DNA of 64,000 nt from Watersipora subatra (taxonomy: Eukaryota > Bryozoa > Gymnolaemata > Cheilostomatida > Watersiporidae): NCBI RefSeq assembly GCF_963576615.1, contig NC_088708.1, forward strand, positions 55,539,196 to 55,603,195. The letters run 5' to 3'. A program made the position numbers and the translations under genes. The notes below the pieces were generated by a model. That model ran no database searches. It saw only the letters and a list, made by a program, of their open reading frames with translations, and was not told the origin of the DNA. This document shows positions 1 to 10,938 of the stretch, piece by piece. The first letter of the stretch is position 1, and the number at the start of each line of letters is the position of its first letter.

Positions 1-660
1 TCTTCTTTTGCACTGCTGAATTAGTCGATATAAGCGTCGAAAGAACTTTTTAGCAGAGCAAAACTTTCACACGCTGCATTTGCCACTAATGCAACGCATA
101 AAAATTTGCTTAGTAAACGTAACCTTTGGTCCTCAACTTGCAAACCGGTTTTTATACGTATGCCCTTCGAAGTATTAGGACCGCGTTAAACAAGGAATTA
201 CTATTAGCCTGAGACAGATAATAGTTATTTTTATGGCATTGCTTTCAAGGTTTCAATTACCATCGTGAATTTAAACCAACTTTTCATATATGTACGTACA
301 TGTACTTGGAAATAGGAAGACAGTGTTAAACAGAGAACTTCTACTAGCCTTAGACCGTTATTGATTATTTCTATGGTGTTGCTTTCAAAGTTTGAACAAA
401 AAGTTTTGGAATTGGACAACGAGACAATTAATTGGCGTTGATATAAACGATTCATTATTAATACGTATTTGTGGTCACTTTTCTACGGATCAATTGATAT
501 TATAGGCTCATAAAGATCAAATAATGTCAAAGTGGCGGTCAAATGGAGGCGGCGTTCAATTGGAGAATGGCGGTCTATTTTTTAACCTATCTTTCAGGGT
601 GGCGGTCAATTGGAGGTGCCGTTCAAATAAGGGTGGCGTTCAGTTAGAAGTTTTACAGTA
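1..660. mobile_element. Non-autonomous inverted-repeat DNA element, copy at gene A (left end outside window)
   Basis: The right end (about 530-655) consists of spaced variants of GGCGGTCAAATGGAGG and GGCGTTCAGTTAGAAG followed by TTTTACAG. Its reverse complement matches the left end of the copy at 60,263 (CCGTAAAACCTCTAATTG), so these are terminal inverted repeats. The interior carries two tandem ~140-bp units, each with a GTTAAACA.GGAA core. Superfamily not recognised. No transposase frame was found. Confidence 0.55.
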
Positions 661-661
661 T

Positions 662-1167
662 TTAACTAGAGTTAAATAACTATAGTTATTTAACTTTGTA
701 ATTAATTATAGTTAGAGTATAGTGAGCTGAGTCTTGGAAGGTATTTACTGATGTATGTATTGATTTTAATTTATCATAACCATGACACAATCAAGACTAA
801 AATAGCAATATTCAACAATTTCCAAGTGTGCAATTTATCAATATAAAATACAAAGAACAAAAACAGCGACAAAGTAAAAGAGAATAAAATAAAACATACC
901 TATTAGTTTCCTCAACTCAGTTCACTAGATAAAAATCAAAACATGACACTCAGCTAAGGCTAACCATAAACTGGGCAGCAGTCCAATGTCTGTTAAAACA
1001 AATGTTGTAGCTAGCGCAATGAAGAGTACCAGTGTGTGCAAACTACAGCTGTACTACTCCAGGACTATACTCTGAGAAAGGGAAACCCTAAGGCATGAAA
1101 AATAAAACTGGTTGTTTTCAAAACCTTATGTTTATTCAAGAACAAGAAAAATATATAATAAGATTCA
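662..1167. other. Unassigned flank upstream of gene A
   Basis: AT-rich sequence shared with the other three gene copies. It begins with the palindrome AGAGTTAAATAACTA and its reverse arm and a TAATTATAGTTAGAGTATAG tract. I see no gene in it. The sequence from about 1,060 on belongs to the upstream repeat family that is duplicated in front of genes B and D. Confidence 0.5.
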
Positions 1168-1175
1168 CTCTAGAC

Positions 1176-1833
1176 CAGTGGTTCTTAACCTTTTTCAGTG
1201 TATTTCCCACTTGGACAAACTACACTTCAAGATTTCCCTCTCTCTAGCAGCAGAAAATTGTGGTATTTTTGCCTCTCTCAGATTGCAAGAGGAGGCTTTG
1301 CAGGATAGCGTTTTGCCATGCAGTCAAAATGAATCAATTATTAATTGAAATGTGATAGAAATCATATTTTATGAATAGTTTGTCATGATATACTTTTTAT
1401 TTATGAAAAAATATGTTCAAGATAAACACAACAATAGAGTAATTTAATTATAATAAAAACAGCACAGTACAAAGTTAGCAGTCATGATCTTAATGGGCCC
1501 TCCACTGCTGTTTATTTTTTACTAGCTCTGGTATGTTTGGTGTATGCTTGTGTGATGCCTCAGTAGTATGGTAGTGATGCATAGCTGATGCAATGTAGAC
1601 TAATTATCCAATAAGCTGCTTGATACATCTCGAGGCTTGTTTTCCGTATTAATACAGTTGTACCCACAATAAAAGCATGTATCTGCATCATGTATGTGGT
1701 GAAAATACAGTACAACAGCTATATCCTTGAAATGCGCATAACCGATATTCTCAATCTGAAGCTTGAGAATTTCCCACCTCAAATCCTCAAATTTCCCATT
1801 GGTGAGAAATTTCCCACTGGTTAAGAACCCCTG
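1176..1833. mobile_element. hAT-like MITE, 658 bp, with perfect 8-bp target duplication
   Basis: Terminal inverted repeats are CAGTGGTTCTTAACC on the left and GGTTAAGAACCCCTG on the right, 15 bp with one mismatch. They resemble ends of hAT (Charlie-type) elements. The flanks are CTCTAGAC at 1,168-1,175 and again at 1,834-1,841, the 8-bp target duplication typical of hAT. Gene B's upstream region has a single CTCTAGAC at about 17,760 and no insert, which is the empty site. No transposase is encoded, so it is non-autonomous. Confidence 0.9.
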
Positions 1834-1841
1834 CTCTAGAC

Positions 1842-2302
1842 TAAATTATAAGAATATAAAGTAAATTCTACAGACTTAAAATATAGTCACCCTCTTGTTC
1901 TTTTGGGAAGCAACTCTTCCACTTAATCTGCTGACACGTCTGCCTGCCATGTTGAAGCTATGCTGACAGAACAAAGCATATGAGTGAATATGCATCCTTT
2001 TATGTTGGTTAAGAGTTAGCCTTGGTGTCCAGGAGTGAAACTAAACGTTTTAGGTTTTCAACTCCGAGTTTTGTAATTTCAGGAGTTCAGAGGTTCAATT
2101 TCAGGCGCTCTAATTTTAATCCCTTATCTGGTGTAGATTGATACTAGATGAGGATCTTTGTACATCGCATGACACAGGAGGAGTGAGGAGTGTTTATTTT
2201 TTAGTTATGTAAGTACATTGACAGATTAACAATTTTCCCAAATTTGTTAGTAGCATATTTTGTGAAAAGACACAAATAAGCATCATTTAAAAAAGATTTT
2301 GG
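1842..2302. other. Upstream region of gene A with a 346-bp deletion
   Basis: Matches the C upstream region, but at about 2,177 it jumps from GACACAGG to GTGAGGAGTG with a short AGGA filler. Bases about 45,020-45,366 of copy C, also present in copies B and D, are missing. Four filler bases at the join suggest end-joining repair. No gene recognised. Confidence 0.7.
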
Positions 2303-2314
2303 CCTTATATAAGG
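2303..2314 (+). promoter_or_regulatory. TATA/CArG box of gene A
   Basis: CCTTATATAAGG lies 183 bases before the first ATG of gene A. It is both a TATA-box-like sequence and a perfect CC(A/T)6GG serum response factor site. The same 12 bases are present at the same place in copies B, C and D. A CACGTG E-box follows at once in A and C but not in B and D. Use as a promoter is inferred. Confidence 0.55.
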
Positions 2315-2562
2315 CTGTCACGTGAATTCGTGTTTTATGTTCTTTACAAACTCAATGAAGCAAGTCAAATGCTTCCCCTCATATCTACTCACAAACGTGA
2401 AAGGTTTGAAAGAGTTTTCTTGATGGGGTGCATGCTATAAGGTACAAATAGCTGTGGTATCGTATGATGTCCAGAGTTTGCTGTCTGTCTCACTACATGA
2501 TGGACAGGGTACGGAAGTATTTGATGGTTGCTCTTGTTTGGATAGCTGTGAACAGAGTCATG

Positions 2563-4049
2563 GTAATTATATACATAATTTAGTTTAACTATTGGAATGG
2601 AAAAAGCATTTGGGCTCTGGTTTTGTTGTGCTACTATTTGGCAAATTTTTTGTATTTTTGTTTTTACACTGAATCTATTAAAAGGTTTTTATGTTGTTTC
2701 AGTAGAAATGTGAATTAGTTAAAACAGTTTTTTGTTATTAACACTATGTTATTATGATGATTATTAACGTTATCAACATTATCATAAGTTACATCTCCTA
2801 CTGTTTTCTTGAAGTTAGTTTATTTTCATGAGAATTTTTGTACAGTGGCTCAACGCCAAATTATATCTGATGAAATTAATTCTATAAGCTTGAACATGTC
2901 GATGCATGGACTATTTTTGAGTGTAAATATACAAGTATACTCATGTCATTCATATAATCATAATATAATAGTTAACTATGAACTTAACTCAAGTCAACTG
3001 TGGAGTTAGAAGTCTTTAGCATTTATAAGTACCTATTAAACTAGGTATTCTGTTACTAAGCCAACTCTTCAAACCTCAAACGCATTCATATGATCACAGG
3101 CTACCATAAAACATCTCTTGCTACAGTGAAGTTTTTTACTAGTAGATAAGATGATAAGTTTACACAGTAATTCTTGTTTTTACCTCAGTCATATATTGAA
3201 AACCCCATTGAAATTAAGTGACTGAGATAGGCCTTCACCGTCTATAAGATAAGGTTTCACTAACAACTTACCAGGTATTGCAGTTCTTCTAAACGGTTTG
3301 TTTCACTTGGTACAGTCGCCCTCAATAAGAACGTTCCTCTGTAAAAAATTAGTGTCCATAAATCTTTCTAAAATCATTTTGAAATTTTTTTTTTGCAAAT
3401 AAGTTTATTTACTTTGAAATTTTACTTGTAAGCTATTTGCGGTGAGTATGATCTTCTGTTCGGAGTGGGAAATTTAGTGTACCATTTCAGCCTTACTGGC
3501 ATCTGAATAATTGCTCATGTGTCTAGTGATGTTATAGAAGTTTTACCATACCAACTTTGACAACCCAATTCAGTTGTCAGTGCACCTATGTTGTCATGAG
3601 TTTTATTATTCTAACAACATTTTAAAAAATTCACGCTGCTATAGATGTATAGTTTCCTGTGGCCATACACATAATCTAGATCAAAGCAAATTATTTGGAG
3701 TTGTTCCACCAAACTGAATAGATTCAATGCAGCTATAACAGATAAGTCGCTTTACATTGTAAATATTTGCATTGTGTTTCATCTCGTTATCACGCAAAAA
3801 TGCATTTAAATTTCAACAATTTTATCACATTTTGCAAAGTGTTGTACATAATCATACAAAGGCATACACTGCATATCTTATCAATCACATAGCTATTAAT
3901 TTTATTGCCTTTTAGTTTGGCATTTTGCGTGTTTTTCAAGTTGTACATTTGTAAATTTTTTACACGCTTTTCTCTGTGCTAATAGGAAGACTGACAGAAC
4001 TTGTCTAGGCTGTTACACATGTGTATTTGTGTGTTTGTGGTTCCATCAG
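2563..4049. other. Intron 1 of gene A
   Basis: Donor GTAATT after the exon-1 ATG codon; acceptor CCATCAG. About 1.5 kb, AT-rich, and similar in all gene copies. I see no internal gene or mobile element. Short open frames here have no coding features. Confidence 0.6.
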
Positions 4050-4345
4050 GTCTATGGGTGTGATGGAAGTATAAATGTCCTTGGCTTCTATTTCACAAGC
4101 TATGATGGAAGAATAAAGCTCACAATTTCACAGGATATTGTAGGATGGGATGCTACACTTACGTTTAACCACAGTACCAACAGCTTACAAGTGAGCTCAT
4201 TCTATCTGTATCTTGAACTACAAATATACTCAAATTGTGATACTTGTAGTTCCAAAGTAAAGAGTTGTGGTTCCCTGTATTGATAAAACTATCGTAGGTA
4301 TAGATTAAACAAATTCAAATGGCGGAAATGATGGTTGCACTTGTG

Positions 4346-5480
4346 TTAGCTAAAACATGGTCACTTGTTAGGGCTGCGCTGGTAACTTCCATATAGGGAC
4401 TTTTTAGTGTTGTGCTGGTAATTACATCATAGTAACTGACTGGTGCTGTTTATGTAAGTAGTTAAATGTCACTTGTTAGTACTGTTCATGTAAGTAGTTC
4501 CATGTCACTTGTTAGTGCTGTTCAGGTAAGTAGTTCAATGTCACTTATAAGTGCTGTTCAGGTAAGTAGTTCAATGTCACTTGTTAGTGCTGTTCATGTA
4601 AGTAGTTCAATGTCATTTGTTAGTGCTGTTCCTGTAAGTAGTTCAATGTCACTTGTTAGTGCTGTACCTGTAAGTAGTTCAATGTCACTTGTTAGTGCTG
4701 TTTATGTAAGTAGCTCAATGTCATTTGTTAGTGCTGTTCCTGTAAGTAGTTCAATGTACCTTGTTAGTGCTGTTCCTGTAAGTAGTTCAATGTCACTTGT
4801 TAGTGCTGTTCAGGTAAGTAGTTCAATGTCACTTATAATTGCTGTTCAGGCAAGTAGTTCAATGTCACTTGTTAGTGCTGTTCATGTAAGTAGTTCAATG
4901 TCATTTGTTAGTGCTGTTCCTGTAAGTAGTTCAATGTCATTTGTTAGTGCTGTTCCTGTAAGTATTTCAATGTCACTTGTTAGTGCTGTTCCTGTAAGTA
5001 GTTCAATGTCACTTGTTAGTGCTGTTCAGGTAAGTAGTTCAATGTCACTTATAATTGCTGTTCAGGCAAGTAGTTCAATGTCACTTGTTAGTGCTGTTCA
5101 TGTAAGTAGTTCAATGTCATTTGTTAGTGCTGTTCCTGTAAGTAGTTCAATGTCACTTGTTAGTGCTGTTCTTGTAAGTAGTTCAATGTCACTTGTTAGT
5201 GCTGTTCAGGTAAGTAGTTCAATGTCACTTATAATCGCTGTTCAGGCAAGTAGTTCAATGTTACTTGTAAGTGCTGTTCAGGCAAGTAGTTCAATGTCAC
5301 TTGTTAGTGCTGTTCATGTAAGTAGTTCAATGTCACTTGTTAGTGCTGTTCTGGTAAGTAGTTCAATGTAACTTCTAAGTGCTGTTCAGGTAATTAGTTC
5401 AATGTCATTTGTTAGTGCTGTTTATGTAAGTAGTTCAATGTCACTTGTTATGACTGTGCAAATGAGTGTCTTGTAGGTAA
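4346..5480 (+). repeat. 36-bp minisatellite in intron 2 of gene A (28 units) carrying splice-donor consensus
   Basis: GTAAG-type positions recur exactly every 36 bases from 4,454 to 5,426, which is 28 units with no indel. Degenerate units precede it at 4,382 and 4,418. Most units contain GTAAGT, preceded by CAG, CCT, CAT, TAT or CTT, so several read CAGGTAAGT, the ideal 5' splice site. Because 36 is a multiple of three, the array forms a long open frame with a 12-residue period (SSSMSLVSAVQV). It lies wholly inside intron 2 on the transcribed strand, so I do not call it coding. Confidence 0.9.
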
Positions 5481-5821
5481 GTTAACTAATGTCAAACTTT
5501 AATAATGAACATGATAGATAATGTACATTAAGAAGTAACATGCTGTTCAATTTGACTTGTTTATGTCATGCAGTGATTACCTAATGGATTGTGTAGCTGT
5601 TCTTGGCTAAGTTGTAAGATCTACTCAGCACAAAGTCGTTCAGTAGAACATAGTCTTTAGTAACAGATCTACACCACCAGTTGAGTGAAATGTGTAAGTA
5701 CTCTGCAGGACAATGATGCTGTGGTAACAAAGCTCAGCAACAAGGTGTACAGTTTGACCAATAAGGACGGAGAAGGAGTAATGGAAGCAGGGGATAAATT
5801 TCGTCTGGATTTTACTGTCAA

Positions 5822-7143
5822 GTGAGCAGAGACTACTATGCCTCATTCTATGCAAATTGCATTCGCCAAAAGATGTTAGTCTAAACCATGTAGGATTAGA
5901 CAACTCTAGATGAGATTATTTCTACTTTTCGGACCATTCACCAACATCTAGATCAATTTAATAATTTTTCAGTTTACTATTGTTATCACGGATTCATCAT
6001 AATTGTATTGTTACCATGGTAACTTGTCAACAGTGCCCACAAATCTCTTTGGCTTTGTGAGTGTTGAACACCATTTGCCAGTACAATATTAAATATTATT
6101 AAATCTATGTTAATATATTTAGTAACATTTATTAAGTTTTAAGTTTATATAATAGTAACGTTTATAGTTAAGCCACTTTCTATTTTGCATCATTCATTTG
6201 CACATGAGCATATATTATCTGTACTGATGATAATTTCTATTCATGATAATTTAAGCAGTCACTGAAATTGTTTTATAAACTAGTACAGGTTTGAGGTAAT
6301 TCTGTGAGCTGATGTCATATCATCTAATCAAACCTTACTTAAGCATTACACTTTCTAATGTCACATATAGTATTACAAAGGCTAAAGACAGCTTTATTAA
6401 ACCATTGTTAACTGTTTTAAAGCTGTCATCAATTCATTTTGAACGACTACTTACTCAGTTATGTTTCTAATGCATGCGAAGTTAGTTAGCAAAGTCTCGG
6501 AGCCAAAGTTTTTCAATTCTTTCAAATCTAAACAATTCTAGTCACCAATCAAAGCATCGTTTGCTCAAGAGCATGCGCCAATATTGATGTCAAGGATTGT
6601 CACGAGTGACAAACCTCGGCATCAATATTCATTCAGATCTTTTCCAAAAGAGGCAAGCTGTAAAAATCTTAAATGTATCAGTGTGGGAACAGAACTTGTA
6701 TATACTTGCATATTAGCTTGTATGTTTTATTTTGTTTGCATATATAGTTTTATAGAAACAATATACATACTTGCATATTGATTTATATTATGCTTTCTGA
6801 TTGGTAAGATAGATTTTATCATTGAACAACTGCTTATTCCATTACTTTACTTTTTATCACTTTTTGTAAAGCTAGATATTAACTGTTTGAACCTGTAATC
6901 AAGCATAATCTCTGCAACTTAGCAGGGTTAAACTCAGATGAGCTCAGTTAAGCGTGATACATTTTATGAGCAACATTTGAGTCAGAGTTGGCAACATTTG
7001 TCGTATATGTGTTCCAAGATTAAATACATGCTTTTGATATAATTATACTCTTAATTCTGATTTATTGACCAGCTTTGCTGGTTAAAATATTCTCGTTTTA
7101 AATCGCCTTGAAGTGAACAAGAAATGGAAATGTTCTCATAGGG
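5822..7143. other. Intron 3 of gene A, 5' part
   Basis: AT-rich intron sequence shared with copies B and C. It includes imperfect inverted TATG/TATT tracts near 6,700-6,780. No gene or clear element seen before the MITE at 7,144. Confidence 0.5.
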
Positions 7144-7611
7144 CAGGGGTTCCCAACCTTTTTCACTCAGTTCTCTTTAAATGCATTCTAATAAATTTGG
7201 TTCCCCCACACTTTTAACTCACCTGACTAAAAACAACCGATAACAATTATAATTCCATTTTATTGTACATATCTAAACATTTAACAACATATTATTAATT
7301 TTTATACAGCCTGCACGCAACACACAACAATACATGACCTTCAGCATGGCGGTGAATCGGTTTATGACTAGGTTAACTTACTATCCAATCAAAATCTGGA
7401 TGGATGTGTTGACATATATCTGGGTTCTGACTACTAGCTCATTATTAGCAACTAGTGTTATAGACAAAAACAAAATGTTAAATGATGAATTTCAAACTCA
7501 CACGGCATTGCAGTACATAAATTAAAAATTTAAAAAATCCGACACCTCTCTGTTCCCCCCTTGTATATTCAAAGTTCTAGGGGGGAATTCCTCCCTGGTT
7601 GGGAATCCTTG
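7144..7611. mobile_element. hAT-like MITE in intron 3 of gene A (468 bp, ancient)
   Basis: Ends are CAGGGGTTCCCAACC and GGTTGGGAATCCTTG, inverted repeats with mismatches. The right flank is CCGTAGAG (7,612-7,619); the left flank has decayed to TCATAGGG. The copy in gene B still has both CCGTAGAG flanks, establishing an 8-bp hAT-type target duplication. Presence at the same site in A, B and C means it inserted before the paralogues split. Confidence 0.85.
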
Positions 7612-7690
7612 CCGTAGAGGTAAGTATGAGAGCATGTTTTTATTCATGTTACTAATATGTAGTCGATTTTTCCCAACTGTTGTTATTACT

Positions 7691-7720
7691 TGATCAGACA
7701 GTTATATAACTGTCTGATCA
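7691..7720. other. Perfect 30-bp palindrome in intron 3 of gene A
   Basis: TGATCAGACAGTTAT is followed directly by its exact reverse complement. It sits 49 bases before exon 4, close to the acceptor and the likely branch-point zone. The palindrome is unchanged in copies B and C. In pre-mRNA it could form a 15-bp stem with almost no loop. Confidence 0.8.
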
Positions 7721-7914
7721 TTTGAAAACAACAGATTTTCCATGTTCATTTTAGATTTATATATTTTAGTTTAAACGGTATTGATGTCGATGGCTTTGCC
7801 CCATGCTTCGAGATAACCTATGACTATGCGGCTACCACTTACGGTTGGTATATAACGTAAAAAGGCTTCCAATAACTTCTATATTCACTCTTTTTTTGAG
7901 CTCAGTATTTATAG

Positions 7915-8133
<219 letters not shown>

Positions 8134-8224
8134 TAAACAGCCTCATGTGTCAGCCACTCCAATTTTGTATCAAACATCATCAAATGCTTATAGGTGATTA
8201 AGGTGGTACCTGCTTTATGACGCA

Positions 8225-8500
8225 GCATGTCTCCTGCTGTATGTCATATGTCACAGGTCACACATTACCATTCAAGTCACATGGACCAAATGTCATTTAA
8301 TCTCCCACTCACTTCATGCAACCTGATTCAAAATAGTTGTCATGAAAATTGATATGAATATAAGCCGTTGTCACATGTCACCTGATACAAATCATATGCC
8401 ACATGTCACCTGATGTAAGCCAGTCACTATTTACCACCTGATACAGGTGGCATGCAATATGTCAACTGATATGAATCACTTGTCACATGTGTTATAATGC
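8225..8500. repeat. Imperfect CATGTCACCTGAT repeats in intron 5 of gene A
   Basis: Variants of CACATGTCACCTGATA occur about every 30 bases, with many CACATG and CACCTG E-box-like words. The same cluster is present in B (25,140-25,390) and C (51,100-51,360). Likely a decayed tandem repeat. Function unknown. Confidence 0.55.
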
Positions 8501-8984
8501 CAGCCATTTGGTGTTAACAAGCTCATATGTTGCTAAATACCAGCTTTTTGGTACATGTCGGTATGCAGTTGGAAAATTGCCAAAAATTTATTTTCAGTGT
8601 CTTGAAAAAAATTTTTCAATGCAAATTGCTACATAAGTTTTATGAGAACAATCCATAAACACATTTCTCTAAAGGTAATTATCTTTATGGGAAGGCATTG
8701 CAAGGGCGTTGTTTGCAGAGGGCTTCCTATTTCACATTAAGCAAACCTTAGGTAACGCATAGTGCTCTCGCAGTATGCTCTTACAACTTTTCCATTACGC
8801 AATAATTTTTTAACGTCATGGAACACGACTCTTATTATAGTAAAGTTTATTCTACAATCCCATATGCTTGTCAGATTGATAAAGTTGATAGACTCTCTGT
8901 ATCATAAATTGAGTATTACAAGTTTGAGTCCAGTTTTTCAGATAGACAGTTACAGGCAAAATCACAAGGTGATCAGAGTTTTAT

Positions 8985-9353
8985 GATAAGTATATGCATA
9001 GGTATATACATGTATATGCGTAGGTATATATATGTATATGTGTAGGTGTATACATGTATATGCGTGGGTGCGTAGGCATATTCATGTATATATCTACAAA
9101 TTTACATGTATATATCAGTTTTGAGTGTTACAAGTTTGAGTCCAGTTTTTCAGAGAGACAGTATATGCATAGGTATATACATGTATATACGTAGGTATAT
9201 ACATACCTGTATACATATATATATATACAAGTATGTATATACCTACGTATATACATGTATATACGTAGGTATATACATACCTGTATACATATATATATAC
9301 AAGTATGTATATACCTACGTATATACATGTATATATGTAGGTATATACATAAT

Positions 9354-9382
<29 letters not shown>
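8985..9382. repeat. TATG/TATA microsatellite cluster in intron 5 of gene A
   Basis: Long runs of GTATATACATGTATATACG-type sequence and pure (TA)n. They form inverted repeats and open frames rich in Tyr, Ile, Cys and Val on both strands, none of them coding. The block precedes two RLE-type LINE fragments. Confidence 0.85.
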
Positions 9383-9384
<2 letters not shown>

Positions 9385-9390
<6 letters not shown>

Positions 9391-9473
9391 GTTTCCTCAC
9401 CCCGGATACCCCGTATGGGTGGTAAATTCTGCTCTAACTCGGGTCTCCTACCAGAGACCTGGGAGTTTGAGCA

Positions 9474-9476
<3 letters not shown>
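9385..9476 (-). mobile_element. Short 3'-end fragment of RLE-type LINE, minus strand
   Basis: About 90 bases are the reverse complement of the 3' end of the LINE at 9,617-10,938, including its last codons (LKLPGLW, stop) and 3' untranslated sequence. Read on the minus strand, it ends in TTTTA and runs straight into (TA)n, exactly like the larger plus-strand copy. I read it as a separate, heavily 5'-truncated insertion of the same family. Confidence 0.7.
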
Positions 9477-9533
<57 letters not shown>

Positions 9534-9616
9534 GTGTATATATACAAGTATGTATATACCTACGTATATACATGTATATACGTAGGTATATACATACTTG
9601 TATATGTATATATATA
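9477..9616. repeat. (TA)n and TATG microsatellite between the two LINE fragments
   Basis: A (TA)n tract of about 52 bases at 9,477-9,530, then TATG-type sequence. The tract is longer in copy C (52,257-52,330), as expected for an unstable microsatellite. Confidence 0.9.
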
Positions 9617-10938
9617 TACCATCAAAGATATAGAAGAAGGGTGCAACTACTTGGGGATTATGCAAAGCAACATCAACCACGAAGCCGAGGTATGTCACAA
9701 AGCCATTACTGAAACAAAAAACGCCTTCGGCAGGTCCTACAGAGCCAGCTCAATGCCAAGAACCAAGTCATGGCAATAAATACCTACGCACTGCCAGTAG
9801 TAAGATATCCAGCAGGCATAATAAAGTGGACTGAGGAAGCCATCAAAGAAACAGATATAGCAACTCGTAAACTGCTGACCATGCATGGAGCACTCTACCC
9901 AAAATCTGATACTACTAGATTGTATATCGATAGGAAAGATGGCGGTAGGGACTCAAAAGTTTACAGCAGACAGTGAAGGAGAAAGAGCAAAGCATCAAAG
10001 CCTATGCAGCCTCCATGGCCACTTCAGATAAGTTGCTAGCTGAATTTCAATCGGCTGCTCTTACAATGGACCTTCACCCTGATGATGAGGAAATTGACTG
10101 GCACACAAAACCTTTTCATGGTGCTTACCACCGACAAATATCTAAGGTTGGCGATCTTCACCAGACATATATGTGGCTAAACAAAGGAAACTTAATGGCC
10201 AATACAGAATCGCTAATCATGGCAGCCAAGGAGCAATTGCTCCCAACAAGGCAACTCCAAACAAAGATCTATCACACTAGAGGCGATCCTAGATGCAGAC
10301 TGTGCAAAGATGCACCTGAGACCATCCAACACATCATCAGTGAATGCAAGCAGCTAGCGGGAAATGCATACACTGAGCGGCATAACCATGTCGCAGGTGT
10401 TGTGTATAGAAGTCTATGTGACGAGTATGGCCTTAATAAACCACAACACTGGTGGGAAGCTCCTGGTAAGGTCAATGAAAATGATCGCGCTAAGATCCTC
10501 TGGGACTTCTACATCCGGACTGACAAGCATGTCCTGGCAAACCAACCAAATATAGTGGTGGTGGACAAGGAGAACAAGAGAGCTACTATAATAGATATAG
10601 CAGTACCCAATGACTACAATATAGCCAGCAAAGAAAAAGAAAAGGTAGAGAAATATCTCCCTCTTGGAGAAGAGATTGAAAAATGCTGGGATGTAAGAAC
10701 AACAGTAATCCCAGTAGTCATTGGGGCACTGGGCGCAATAACACCGGCGCATAAAATGTGGCTTGCCCAAATACCAACAGCAATCAACTCAGGTGAGTTG
10801 CAGAAAAGTGCGCTACTGGAAACAGCTAAGATCTTGAGGCGAATGCTCAAACTCCCAGGTCTCTGGTAGGAGACCCGAGTTAGATCAGAAACTACTACCA
10901 CCCATACGAGTTAACCGGGGTGAGGAAATAATTTTTTA
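9617..10938 (+). mobile_element. 5'-truncated R2/Dong-like LINE (RT thumb, CCHC, endonuclease), frameshifted
   Basis: The frame begins in the C-terminal part of reverse transcriptase ([12 protein letters not shown]; then [20 protein letters not shown] and RKLLTMHGAL). It continues into the restriction-like endonuclease region. CRLCKDAPETIQHIISEC gives C-x2-C-x9-H-x4-C, followed by RHN, then QPNIVVVDKENK and IIDIAVPNDYNI, and ends LKLPGLW at 10,869. Two one-base losses break it: in a poly-A run near 9,716-9,720, and at 9,950, where GGRGLKSLQQ becomes GGRDSKVYS. The expected PD motif reads PN. Both breaks are shared with copy C, so the element was dead before the A/C duplication. Gene B has only microsatellite at this site. 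Confidence 0.85.

Noticed and set aside
231-455. 74-codon minus-strand frame, repeated at 43,072-43,296
   Set aside because: Lies in tandem units of the inverted-repeat element, is broken in the B and D copies, and has no domain.
4466-5371. 301-codon open frame with a 12-residue repeat (SSSMSLVSAVQV), also in B and C
   Set aside because: It lies inside intron 2, consists only of a 36-bp minisatellite (a multiple of three, so open by construction), lacks splice context and contains GTAAGT in nearly every unit.
7844-7850. Alternative exon-4 donor GTATAT four bases downstream of GTTGGT
   Set aside because: Using it puts exon 5 out of frame with an immediate stop; the weaker GTTGGT donor keeps TTYDSKYAL in phase.
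8225-8500. CRISPR-like array from repeated CATGTCACCTGAT words
   Set aside because: Repeats are imperfect, spacers irregular and the genome is eukaryotic.
9106-9712. Several Tyr/Ile/Val-rich open frames on both strands
   Set aside because: They are translations of TATA/TATG microsatellites and LINE ends, not proteins.
10414-10901. Minus-strand open frames over the LINE
   Set aside because: Shadows of the plus-strand endonuclease frame, which has recognisable CCHC and IIDIAVP motifs.
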